A stretch of 18,735 nt of DNA from Hydrogenophaga sp. (GTDB taxonomy: Bacteria; Pseudomonadota; Gammaproteobacteria; Burkholderiales; Burkholderiaceae_C). This document shows, piece after piece, positions 1 to 7,210 of the stretch; position 1 is the stretch's first letter; each line of letters starts with the position of its first letter. Under the pieces are notes generated by a model. The model worked only from the letters and a program-made list of their open reading frames with translations, did no database searches and was not told where the DNA came from. The stretch covers positions 1 to 18,735 of the forward strand of contig JAIFNE010000160.1 of the NCBI GenBank assembly GCA_020047875.1, given 5' to 3'. Made by a program: the position numbers and the translations under genes.

Positions 1-26
1 CCACTTCAACCACTTGGGCTTGTTGA

Positions 27-428
27 TCAGTCGGCATCGGGAATGACAGCGGTGACTTCAATCTCCACCTTGGCGCGATCCTCGATCAGTGCCTGCACCT
101 GCACCGCAGTCATCGCGGCATTGAAGCTCCCGATGATTTCCCGAAAGGCTTTGCCGATTTCGGGGTACGCCGCAACATACTCGCGCTTGTCGGTGACATA
201 CCACGTCATGCGGGTAATGTGTTCGGGCTTGGCACCGGCTTCGCGCAGGACTTCCGCCACATTGGTGAGCGCCTGACGCACTTGGCCGGCCATGTCATCG
301 GTGTGGAAGACGCCTTGGGCGTCCCATCCAATCATGCCAGCCACAAACACCATCTGTCCACGCGCCATCACGCCGTTGGCATAGCCGCGCGGGCGGGCCC
401 AGTGGGCCGGTTGAAGAACCTGGGTCAT
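27..428 (-). CDS. RidA (YjgF/YER057c/UK114) family protein, possible enamine/imine deaminase
   Basis: Protein of 133 residues, the usual length for a Rid-family trimer subunit. The family's conserved C-terminal strand is visible as KVEIEVTAVIP (about 120-130), and the N-terminal half has the family's VFVAG(M)IGWD segment. The Met start at 428 is chosen over an upstream in-frame start at 455 because AGGAG (436-440) sits 7 bases before it and its ATGA overlaps the stop of the thioesterase gene, implying translational coupling. It is the last gene of the operon visible here. Archetypal RidA hydrolyses reactive enamines/imines and needs an Arg in an A-R-S/T motif; here that position reads A-M-T (Met106), so it is not a canonical RidA. 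2-Aminomuconate deaminases of aromatic pathways are also Rid-family members, so a pathway-specific deaminase acting on an aminocyclohexene-carbonyl-CoA intermediate is a reasonable inference. The family call is firm; the function is not. Confidence 0.9.
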   Translation of the reverse strand: MTQVLQPAHWARPRGYANGVMARGQMVFVAGMIGWDAQGVFHTDDMAGQVRQALTNVAEVLREAGAKPEHITRMTWYVTDKREYVAAYPEIGKAFREIIGSFNAAMTAVQVQALIEDRAKVEIEVTAVIPDAD

Positions 429-898
429 GCTGTGTCTCCTGATAATTTTTGCCACGAAGCGATGCCTTGCACCACGTCCTCGGGTAGGGGGATAGAGCCG
501 TCATGCGCCAGCGACGTGGTCACGATGACAGCCTGTGCGCGCCAGCGCAGCGTGTGCTGGGGCGCCGGCCCGGCGCATTCGATACTGAGCGTGAGCGAAC
601 GCCCACCAAGCCGCAACAGGCGCAGATGCAAGGCAATCGTCTCGCCCATGCGGCTGGGCGCTTTGAAGTCGCACTGCAACGATGCCATGGGCAGGCCGAG
701 CCTGCGTGCACCCAAAAATTCGGCGTAGTTGACCCCCAGCGCTTGCGTGAACCAGTCTTCTACCAGCCCGTTGAGCATCACGAAATACTGCGGGTAGAAC
801 ACCATGCCGGCAGGATCGCAGTCAGAAAAGCGCACCAACCGCTGGACGGTGAAAACGCCTGTTTCTGGGGTGGGGAGAGGCAAACTCGCCACGGTCAT
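425..898 (-). CDS. 4HBT-type acyl-CoA thioesterase (hotdog fold)
   Basis: Protein of 157 residues with the hallmark FSDCDPAGMVFYP near the N terminus (about 24-36). This matches the 4-hydroxybenzoyl-CoA thioesterase of the Pseudomonas type, in which the second Asp of DCDPAG is the catalytic residue (Asp28 here). The rest fits a single hotdog domain. The start at 898 forms an ATGA overlap with the livF stop and begins just before the conserved domain; an open frame continues upstream to 961 but only inside livF. Predicted role: cytoplasmic hydrolysis of an aromatic or alicyclic CoA thioester. In this operon it could act on a specific pathway intermediate or as a safety valve that frees CoA when an intermediate accumulates. 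The exact substrate cannot be read from the sequence. The hydroxybenzoyl-CoA-like motif supports an aryl or cyclic acyl substrate rather than a long-chain one. Confidence 0.9.
   Translation of the reverse strand: MTVASLPLPTPETGVFTVQRLVRFSDCDPAGMVFYPQYFVMLNGLVEDWFTQALGVNYAEFLGARRLGLPMASLQCDFKAPSRMGETIALHLRLLRLGGRSLTLSIECAGPAPQHTLRWRAQAVIVTTSLAHDGSIPLPEDVVQGIASWQKLSGDTA
436..440 (-). promoter_or_regulatory. ribosome binding site of the RidA-like gene
   Basis: AGGAG on the minus strand, 7 bases before the ATG at 428. It supports that start over the in-frame upstream codon at 455. Confidence 0.7.
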
Positions 899-1605
899 AC
901 CCCGATGTAACGATGCCAAACATCGGGCTGGGCGGCCAACTGGGACGAGTCGCCCCACCAAACCACTTTGCCACGCTCCAGGATCGTGTGGTGATCTGCC
1001 AAGCGAACCAGCCGCTGCACATATTTGTCGATCACCAGAATGCTTTGTCCGGCCTCCTTAAGCGTGGCGAGGCAGCGCCAGATGTCTTCACGAATCAACG
1101 GGGCCAAGCCCTCGGTGGCTTCGTCCAGAATCAAAAGATGCGGATTCGTCATGAGCGCGCGGCCAATGGCCAGCATCTGCTGCTCGCCGCCGGAGAGTTG
1201 GTTGCCCATGTTGCGCGCGCGTTCCTTGAGTCGAGGAAACAGGTGGTACACGCGTTCCAGGGTCCAGGGGTCACGGCTCGCGCAGCGGTTCGCGCAGAAA
1301 GCCAGGAGGTTCTCTTGCACGGACAGTGAGGAGAAGATCATGCGCCCTTCGGGCACCACCGCCATGCCCATCCGGGCAATGCGATCTGCTTGAAGGGCCT
1401 CCACGCGCTCACCCAGAAAGCGGATCGACCCGCCCGTCGCCCGGGTGAGACCCAAAATGGAGCGCACCGTCGTGGTCTTGCCCATGCCATTTCGCCCGAG
1501 CAGTGTGGTGACTTCACCTGCTCGCATGGCGAAACCAACGCCAAACAAAATCTGGCTGGCACCGTAAGCCGTTTGTAAATCGTCAACTTCCAGTAGTTTT
1601 TCCAC
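895..1605 (-). CDS. livF: ABC transporter ATP-binding protein, LivF type
   Basis: Protein of 236 residues, the normal LivF length. Walker A is GRNGMGKT (37-44), the Q-loop lies around 88-98 (EGRMIFSSLSVQEN), the ABC signature is LSGGEQQ (137-143) and Walker B is LLILDEATEGL (157-167). The start is GTG at 1605, preceded by AGGA at 1613-1616 with 7 bases between. It lies 20 bases after the livG stop, and its own stop overlaps the thioesterase start (ATGA). LivF is one of the two cytoplasmic ATPases of branched-chain-amino-acid-type (HAAT) importers. Within this catabolic operon the importer most likely carries the aromatic acid substrate rather than Leu/Ile/Val; that substrate assignment is inference from context. 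After Walker B the protein has VIDKYV where most LivF proteins read VEQN, a divergence shared by some aromatic-uptake members as far as I recall. Confidence 0.95.
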   Translation of the reverse strand: MEKLLEVDDLQTAYGASQILFGVGFAMRAGEVTTLLGRNGMGKTTTVRSILGLTRATGGSIRFLGERVEALQADRIARMGMAVVPEGRMIFSSLSVQENLLAFCANRCASRDPWTLERVYHLFPRLKERARNMGNQLSGGEQQMLAIGRALMTNPHLLILDEATEGLAPLIREDIWRCLATLKEAGQSILVIDKYVQRLVRLADHHTILERGKVVWWGDSSQLAAQPDVWHRYIGV

Positions 1606-1612
1606 AAGCGTG

Positions 1613-1616
1613 TCCT
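1613..1616 (-). promoter_or_regulatory. ribosome binding site of livF (GTG start)
   Basis: AGGA on the minus strand, 7 bases before the GTG at 1605, in the 20-base livG-livF gap. It supports the use of a GTG start here. Confidence 0.6.
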
Positions 1617-1625
1617 AATGCCGGT

Positions 1626-2393
1626 TCAGTGCGTGACGGCCTCTGCCACCTCGTCGCCCAAGTAGGCCTGCTTGACCTCCGGGTTGTCCTTGATTTCCTG
1701 GGCTGTTCCGGTGGCAATCACCGTGCCGAACACCAGCGCAGAAATCTGGTCGGCGAGGCGGAACACCGCATCCATGTCATGTTCCACCAGCAAGATGGTG
1801 ACTTCGCCGCGCAGGCTTTGCAGAAGCGCCACCATGTTTTCAGACTCATCAGGCCCCATGCCTGCCATGGGCTCGTCCAACAACAGAAGTTGAGGCTCCA
1901 GCGCCAACGCAAGCCCTACCTCCAGTTGACGCTGCTGGCCGTGCGACAAGGCGCCCGACAGGCTGTGCAGTTTCTGGCCCAAGCCCACCCGTTCAGCGAC
2001 GGCAGCCGCCTGGGCGTAACGCGCGGACTCTGTGCGTGCAGCGCGCCAGAAACGCATGCTGCTGCCACTGCGGGCCTGTACCGACAGCGCAATGTTGTCG
2101 AGCACCGAGAGTTTTTTAAAAATGCTGGTGATCTGGTAAGAGCGCACCAAGCCGCGCAACGCCCGCTGGTGCATGGGCACCTGCGTCACGTTCTGGCCCA
2201 CGAAATACACCTCACCTTCGTCAGGCTGCATGGCGCCGGAGATTTGATGGATGAGCGTCGTTTTACCTGCGCCATTCGGACCAATGAGAGCATGAATACT
2301 GCCGCGCTCCACTTTCAATTCGGCCTTATTTGTGGCCACCAGACCGCCAAAGCGTTTGACCAGCTGGTCAATGTGCAGAATCACTTCAGCCAT
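1626..2393 (-). CDS. livG: ABC transporter ATP-binding protein, LivG type
   Basis: Protein of 255 residues. Walker A is GPNGAGKT (38-45), the signature is LSHGQQRQLE (149-158), Walker B is LLLLDEPMAGM (169-179) and the switch His is in LLVEHDM (His205). The C-terminal VIATGTAQEI and QAYLG are typical of LivG. The ATG at 2393 is preferred over an in-frame start at 2435 because the latter lies deep in livM, the domain begins right after Met-Ala-Glu, and GGGAG/AGGA precede it. It overlaps the livM stop by 8 bases (ATGGCTGA). It pairs with LivF as the heterodimeric ATPase driving LivH/LivM. No defect is seen in any catalytic motif. Confidence 0.95.
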   Translation of the reverse strand: MAEVILHIDQLVKRFGGLVATNKAELKVERGSIHALIGPNGAGKTTLIHQISGAMQPDEGEVYFVGQNVTQVPMHQRALRGLVRSYQITSIFKKLSVLDNIALSVQARSGSSMRFWRAARTESARYAQAAAVAERVGLGQKLHSLSGALSHGQQRQLEVGLALALEPQLLLLDEPMAGMGPDESENMVALLQSLRGEVTILLVEHDMDAVFRLADQISALVFGTVIATGTAQEIKDNPEVKQAYLGDEVAEAVTH

Positions 2394-3384
2394 GTCCTGC
2401 TCCCTTTTTGGGTGCAAACAAACTGGCAAGTCCACGCGGAGCGACCAGCACCGCGAGCAACAGCACGGCGCCCAGTCCCATTTGCCAATGAATGGTGTAG
2501 TGGCTCAGCACTTCTTCAAGCAACAAAAAGAATACAGCCCCCAAGACGCCGCCATACAGATACCCCACGCCGCCCAAGATAACCATGATCATCAACATGC
2601 CGGACTGGCTCCACTGCATCAAGGAAGGGCTCACGAACCCGCCAAGATTGGCCATGAGAGCCCCGGCCAGACCGGCCATCGCACCGGCGAGCGTGAAGGC
2701 GATCAGTTTGAACCGGTAGACCGGAAAGCCAATCGCGGTCATGCGCGTTTCGTTTTCTCGAATGGCCTGCAATGCGTGTCCGAAACGTGAGTTGAGCAAT
2801 CGCGCCAACGCCCACAATGAGGCGCCCACCAAGGCCAGCGTCACATAGTAGAAATCGCGGTCACGGGCCAGATCGATGGCGGGCGCCAACCATGAGCGTC
2901 CGGCCATACTGAGCCCGTCGTCGCCTCCATAGGTCTTGAGAGACACCGCGAGGAAGTAGAGCATTTGGGCAAAGGCCAATGTGATCATGATGAAATACAC
3001 ACCCTGCGTACGCAGGCTGATGGCACCAATCACAAGGGCAAACAAACCACTGACCACCATGGCCAATGGCCAGGCGAGCCAAGCGTTCACCAGGCCCTCT
3101 TGCATTGCAATGGCCACGGTGTAGGCGCCCAGGCCAAAAAAGGCCGCGTGCCCAAAGCTCACCATGCCGCCGAACCCCAGGATGAAGTTCAGGCTGGTGG
3201 CCGCCAAGGCAAAAATCAGAATGCGGCTGGCCAAGGAGATGTAAAACTCCAAGCCAAAGGCACTGGCCAGCGGCGGAAACGCCAACAGCGCCACCAGCAG
3301 CGGCATGGCCCACCGCCATTGCACCGAATGATCGAGGATGCTGGGGGGAAATGAGGGGGCAGTTGTCATTGCTTCATCAGCCAT
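2386..3384 (-). CDS. livM: ABC transporter permease, LivM type
   Basis: Protein of 332 residues, strongly hydrophobic with about eight to ten predicted membrane segments. The family segment GFGGMVSFGHAAFFGLGAY (near residues 70-90) is the LivM version of the permease coupling region, and RLLNSRFGHALQAIRENE followed by ETRMTAIGFPVY is the cytoplasmic EAA-like loop that contacts the ATPases. The C-terminal part contains SLMQWSQSGMLMIMVILGG. The start at 3384 overlaps the livH stop by 8 bases. A second Met five codons later (3369) is an alternative, and neither has a strong Shine-Dalgarno sequence, so coupling to livH is likely. It forms the inner-membrane channel with LivH. Substrate inferred from the operon: an aromatic carboxylate. 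Confidence 0.95.
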   Translation of the reverse strand: MADEAMTTAPSFPPSILDHSVQWRWAMPLLVALLAFPPLASAFGLEFYISLASRILIFALAATSLNFILGFGGMVSFGHAAFFGLGAYTVAIAMQEGLVNAWLAWPLAMVVSGLFALVIGAISLRTQGVYFIMITLAFAQMLYFLAVSLKTYGGDDGLSMAGRSWLAPAIDLARDRDFYYVTLALVGASLWALARLLNSRFGHALQAIRENETRMTAIGFPVYRFKLIAFTLAGAMAGLAGALMANLGGFVSPSLMQWSQSGMLMIMVILGGVGYLYGGVLGAVFFLLLEEVLSHYTIHWQMGLGAVLLLAVLVAPRGLASLFAPKKGAGHG

Positions 3385-4297
3385 GGGTAGGGAAGAGACC
3401 GCGAGGCTTGAAGAACAAGACCGTGGCCATCAACACATAAATCAGGATGGAGGCGACAGCCGGGGCTGCGTTGGCGGCCGCCTCGGGTGACATCAATTGC
3501 GAGAACAGCAGGGGCATGAAGGTTCTCCCGGCGGTGTCCAGCACACCCACAATCAGCGCGCCCAAAAAGGCGCCGCGGATGGATCCAATGCCACCGATGA
3601 CAATCACCACAAAGGCAAGAATCAGAATGCTCTCGCCCATGCCCACCTGCACCGCCATCACCGGACCCAGCATGCCGCCGGCCACACCGCACAACGCGGC
3701 GCCCACCGCAAAAACCATCGTAAAGAGCCGCGGCACATTGACCCCCATCGCCAGGGCCATTTCACGGTTTGCGGCACCTGCACGTACCTGCATGCCCAAG
3801 CGGGTACGCGTGATCAAGAGGTACATCAGCAACGCAACGAACAGGCCGACACCGATGATGAACAGGCTATAGGAAGAGTAAAAAAACCCCTCAAACAACT
3901 CCACCGGTCCCGACAGGCTCTCCGGCGCGCTCAGCGGCACGGGCTGGGCGCCCCAAATGAGACGCACGCCCTCGTTGCACATCAGCAAAATGGCAAAGGT
4001 CCCCAGTACCTGCGAGAGGTGGTCGCGCTGGTAAAAGTGGCGCAGGATGCTGATCTCCAATAGCGCGCCAAACAGCGCTGCGCCCAAAATCCCGATACCC
4101 AAACCCCACCAGTAGCTTCCGGTGGCGGCAGCAACTGACGCAATCAGGTAGGCGCCAACCATGTACAGCGAGCCATGGGCCAAGTTGATCATGTCCATGA
4201 TGCCGAAGACCAGGGTCAGCCCCGCCGCCAGCAAGAACAACATCAAGCCAAATTGCAGGCCGTTAAAGGCCTGCTCCAATAACAACATGGAATCCAT
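3377..4297 (-). CDS. livH: ABC transporter permease, LivH type
   Basis: Protein of 306 residues, a multi-span membrane protein. The N terminus has the LivH hallmark FNGLQFGLMLFLLAAGLTLV followed by FGIMDMINLAHGSLYMVGAY. The coupling loop is TRTRLGMQVRAGAANREMALAMGVN (about 160-185). The C-terminal half has VIVIGGIGSIRGAFLGALIVG, typical of the family. The start at 4297 has GGAG about 10 bases upstream; a second Met three codons in is possible. It begins 30 bases after the binding-protein stop and ends in an 8-base overlap with livM. It is one half of the inner-membrane pore of the importer encoded here. Confidence 0.95.
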   Translation of the reverse strand: MDSMLLLEQAFNGLQFGLMLFLLAAGLTLVFGIMDMINLAHGSLYMVGAYLIASVAAATGSYWWGLGIGILGAALFGALLEISILRHFYQRDHLSQVLGTFAILLMCNEGVRLIWGAQPVPLSAPESLSGPVELFEGFFYSSYSLFIIGVGLFVALLMYLLITRTRLGMQVRAGAANREMALAMGVNVPRLFTMVFAVGAALCGVAGGMLGPVMAVQVGMGESILILAFVVIVIGGIGSIRGAFLGALIVGVLDTAGRTFMPLLFSQLMSPEAAANAAPAVASILIYVLMATVLFFKPRGLFPTHG

Positions 4298-4327
4298 GGC
4301 GCGGGAGCTCCGGTCGGTGCAGCAGAT

Positions 4328-5518
4328 TTAGGAAGGCATCTTGCACTGGGCGACATAGGCATCCGCGTGGTTCTTCATCACGGTACCCATCATGCGGTTG
4401 GTTATGCGTCCTTTGCTGTCCTTGGTGATGACGCGCAGGTGGTAGTCCTGGATGGGGAAGTGGTTGGTGTTGAACTTGAATGGGCCGCGCACCGAATCAA
4501 ATTTGGCGGCTTTCAGCGCCTTGCGTACAGCCGCCTTGTCATCCAATTTTCCCTTGCTGTCACGCACAGCCGCATCAATCAAGCGTGCTGCGTCATAGCC
4601 CTGGGCCGCATACAGGGTAGGCAGGCGGCCATACTCCTTTTCAAACTCTGCAACAAATTTTTTGTTCGCTGCATTGTCCATGTCATGGCTCCATTGACTG
4701 GTGTTGAACATGCCCAGCATGGAGTCGCCCACGGCCTTGATCACGTCTTCATCACCCGAGAACCCGGGACCAAACAACATCATGTCCTTGGACAGACCTG
4801 CCGCCACAAACTGTTTGATGAAGTTGATGCCCATGCCACCGGGCAAAAAGATGTAAACCGCATCAGCCTTCGAAGCACGCAATTGCGAAATTTCAGTGCC
4901 AAAGTTGAGTTGATTAAAGGCTGGCAGTGTCTCCGAGACAATTTCACCCTTGTAGAAACGTTTGAAGCCGTTGATGGCATCTTTGCCCGCGGGGTAGTTG
5001 GGCGCAATCAAAGCAACGCGTTTGAAGCCTTTGTCCTGCACCACTTGGCCGGCCGCTTCGTGCAGGTTGTCGTTTTGCCAGGATGCACTGAAAAAGTAGG
5101 GGTTACATTGGCTTCCCGCATATTGCGAGGGGCCCGCGTTGGCGCTGACATAAAAGGTTTGAGCAGCGAACGTGGGAGCGCCCACAGCCAGCATGACATT
5201 GGTAAACACGATGCCGGTCATGAAATCGACCTTGTCGCGCCTGACCAAGCGGTCCGCCGTCTGCCGCCCGATGTCTGGGCTGGCGTTATCGTCTGCCACA
5301 ATGATTTCAGCTGGGCGGCCGCCGAGTTGGTTGCCTGCCAACTTCACTGCCAGCTGGAAGCCGTCACGAATATCCACCCCCAGACCTGCGCCGGGACCCG
5401 ACAACGTGCTGAGCAAGCCAACTTTGACCGGGTCGGCGGTCTGTGCCGAGGCGGCCATGGCAATAGAAGCAGCCACCGCCGCAGCGGCGCGTAAGGTAAA
5501 GCGAGATACGGAGATCAT
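4328..5518 (-). CDS. periplasmic ABC substrate-binding protein (type I, Leu/Ile/Val-binding family)
   Basis: Protein of 396 residues. Residues 1-25 form a Sec signal peptide with an Arg near the start, an Ala-rich core and a likely cleavage after ASA (23-25), giving a mature protein starting near QTADPV. The mature chain starts with VGLLSTLSGPGAGLG and contains GRPAEIIVADDNASPDIGRQ and YAAQGYDAARLIDAAV, all typical of Peripla_BP_6 proteins. The ATG at 5518 is chosen because it gives a complete signal peptide and has AAGG upstream; an in-frame Met at 5548 would add ten residues ahead of the signal. The gene follows the CoA ligase by 54 bases and precedes livH, so the ligand is probably the same aromatic acid the ligase activates (anthranilate or a relative). 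A 10-base palindrome, AAAGGCCTTT (5520-5529), covers its ribosome-binding site. Confidence 0.95.
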   Translation of the reverse strand: MISVSRFTLRAAAAVAASIAMAASAQTADPVKVGLLSTLSGPGAGLGVDIRDGFQLAVKLAGNQLGGRPAEIIVADDNASPDIGRQTADRLVRRDKVDFMTGIVFTNVMLAVGAPTFAAQTFYVSANAGPSQYAGSQCNPYFFSASWQNDNLHEAAGQVVQDKGFKRVALIAPNYPAGKDAINGFKRFYKGEIVSETLPAFNQLNFGTEISQLRASKADAVYIFLPGGMGINFIKQFVAAGLSKDMMLFGPGFSGDEDVIKAVGDSMLGMFNTSQWSHDMDNAANKKFVAEFEKEYGRLPTLYAAQGYDAARLIDAAVRDSKGKLDDKAAVRKALKAAKFDSVRGPFKFNTNHFPIQDYHLRVITKDSKGRITNRMMGTVMKNHADAYVAQCKMPS

Positions 5519-5572
5519 AAAAGGCCTTTCGTGGGTTAAGGGAAGCAATTCAATGCACTGGAGAAAAGGGTT

Positions 5573-7180
5573 TCAGGAATTTCGCAACAGGAACCGCTGC
5601 AGTTTTCCGGTCGGTGTGCGGGGCAACCGATCGACGAATTCGATGGCGCGCGGATACTTGTAGGGAGCGATGGTGTTCTTGACGAAATCCTGCAGCGCCT
5701 TGGCCATGTCGGCACTGCCGCTGTGGCCTGCGCCCAAAACAACAAAGGCCTTGACAATTTGCCCGCGCTCTTCGTCGGGAACCCCCAGAACGGCGCATTC
5801 GGCAACAGCGGGGTGCAACATCAGACCCTCTTCGACCTCGGGTGCTGCAATGTTGTAGCCCGCAGAAACAATCATGTCATCGGTGCGGGATTGGTAAAAA
5901 AAGTAGCCATCCTCATCCATCCGGTAGGCGTCGCCCGTGATGTTCCATCCGTTTTTGACGTAGGTCTGCTGTCTCGCGTCGTTCAGGTAGCGACAACCCG
6001 TGGGCCCTCTCACGGCAAGCTTGCCCACCGTGCCCGGGGCAACGGGATCGCCCTTGTCATCCACCACGCGCGCCTCATAGCCTGGCACCACTTTTCCGGT
6101 GGCCCCGGCGCGGGCGTTGCTCTCGTCGGCAGAAATGAAGATGTGCAGCATCTCGGTCGCACCGATTCCGTCGATCAATTCGATGCCTGTGGCCTCGCGC
6201 CAAAGGGTGCGGGTGGACGCGGGCAAAGCCTCCCCTGCCGAGACACACTGGCGCAAACGGGTCGCGCGCACCTCATCGCCGCGCGCGGCAAGGCTGCGGT
6301 AGGAGGTGGGTGCCGTGAACACGACGGTGGCACCAAAGTCGCGTATGCCGTCTAGCAACTGGGATGGGCCCGCTCTTTCCAGCAAAACCGTAGACGCGCC
6401 GATGGCCATGGGAAACAGCACCAATCCACCCAGTCCGAAGGTAAATCCCAAGGGCGGGCTGCCAATAAAGACATCTTCCGCGGTCGCCTTCAGCACCGAG
6501 CGTGGCCAACAGGCGCATATCGCCATCACGTCGCGATGGAAGTGCATGGTGGCTTTGGGCACACCTGTCGTACCACTGGTAAAACCAATCAGGCAAGTGT
6601 CGTCGGCTGCGGTGTCCACATTCTCAAACTTGGTGGACCTTGACTGCATCACCACATCCAAGTGCTCAGCATCTGAGCCGTTGAAGTAGCGGATTTGGTC
6701 CAGGCCCGGGGTCTCTGAGGCGGCGCCCTGAAGTTCGGGGGCCAGGCTGGCATGGCACAGCGCATGGCTGATCTTCGCAATCTCCAATATGGGCATGAGC
6801 TCCTTGGCACGCAGCAGGGGCATGGTGGCCACCACAATGCCACCGGCTTTGACGATGCCAAACCAACAGGCGACCATCATGGGCGTGTTGGGGGAATGCA
6901 GCAACACACGGTTGCCGGGCACCAACCCCATGTCTTGCACCAGGACGTTGGCTATCTGGTTGGCGCGCTCCCAAAGATCCTGGTAGGTCCAGCTGTCGTT
7001 GGGACCTCGCACACACAGGCGTTGCCCCCGCCCTTCGCGCACATGCCGATCCAGCAGCTCGGTGGCGCAGTTCAGTTGCTGCGGGAATTGCAGCTCCGGC
7101 AACGTGAACAGAAAGTCTGGTTGTTGGGCTTTGGGCGGCAAGTTGTCACGCGCAAATGTATCGGTGTGGGCAGTGGGCAT
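5573..7180 (-). CDS. abmG: aryl-CoA ligase, 2-aminobenzoate-CoA ligase type (AMP-forming)
   Basis: Protein of 535 residues, the normal length for benzoate/2-aminobenzoate-CoA ligases of the ANL superfamily. The P-loop motif is TSGTTGVPKA (201-210), the A5 motif is GIGATEML (338-345), the A7/A8 region is GWNITGDAY, then YFFYQSRTDDMIVSAGYNI (about 411-444), and the catalytic Lys is in PRTPTGKLQRF (Lys526). The reaction would be ArCOOH + ATP + CoA to ArCO-CoA + AMP + PPi in the cytoplasm. The resemblance is to the 2-aminobenzoate ligase AbmG of Azoarcus evansii. The symbol rests on that resemblance and on the neighbouring monooxygenase/reductase; salicylate or benzoate as substrate cannot be excluded. 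The start at 7180 has GGAG 7 bases upstream and lies 30 bases after the acyl-CoA dehydrogenase stop. Confidence 0.9.
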   Translation of the reverse strand: MPTAHTDTFARDNLPPKAQQPDFLFTLPELQFPQQLNCATELLDRHVREGRGQRLCVRGPNDSWTYQDLWERANQIANVLVQDMGLVPGNRVLLHSPNTPMMVACWFGIVKAGGIVVATMPLLRAKELMPILEIAKISHALCHASLAPELQGAASETPGLDQIRYFNGSDAEHLDVVMQSRSTKFENVDTAADDTCLIGFTSGTTGVPKATMHFHRDVMAICACWPRSVLKATAEDVFIGSPPLGFTFGLGGLVLFPMAIGASTVLLERAGPSQLLDGIRDFGATVVFTAPTSYRSLAARGDEVRATRLRQCVSAGEALPASTRTLWREATGIELIDGIGATEMLHIFISADESNARAGATGKVVPGYEARVVDDKGDPVAPGTVGKLAVRGPTGCRYLNDARQQTYVKNGWNITGDAYRMDEDGYFFYQSRTDDMIVSAGYNIAAPEVEEGLMLHPAVAECAVLGVPDEERGQIVKAFVVLGAGHSGSADMAKALQDFVKNTIAPYKYPRAIEFVDRLPRTPTGKLQRFLLRNS

Positions 7181-7210
7181 GGTGCGTCTCCGGGGCCTGG
7201 GTTGACTGAC

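Noticed and set aside
1629..2582. Plus-strand open frame of 317 codons opposite livG and livM
   Set aside because: No recognisable family; antisense to genes with intact ABC motifs.
4367..5494. Plus-strand open frame of 375 codons opposite the binding-protein gene
   Set aside because: No domain and a composition typical of antisense translation; the minus-strand gene has a signal peptide and family motifs.
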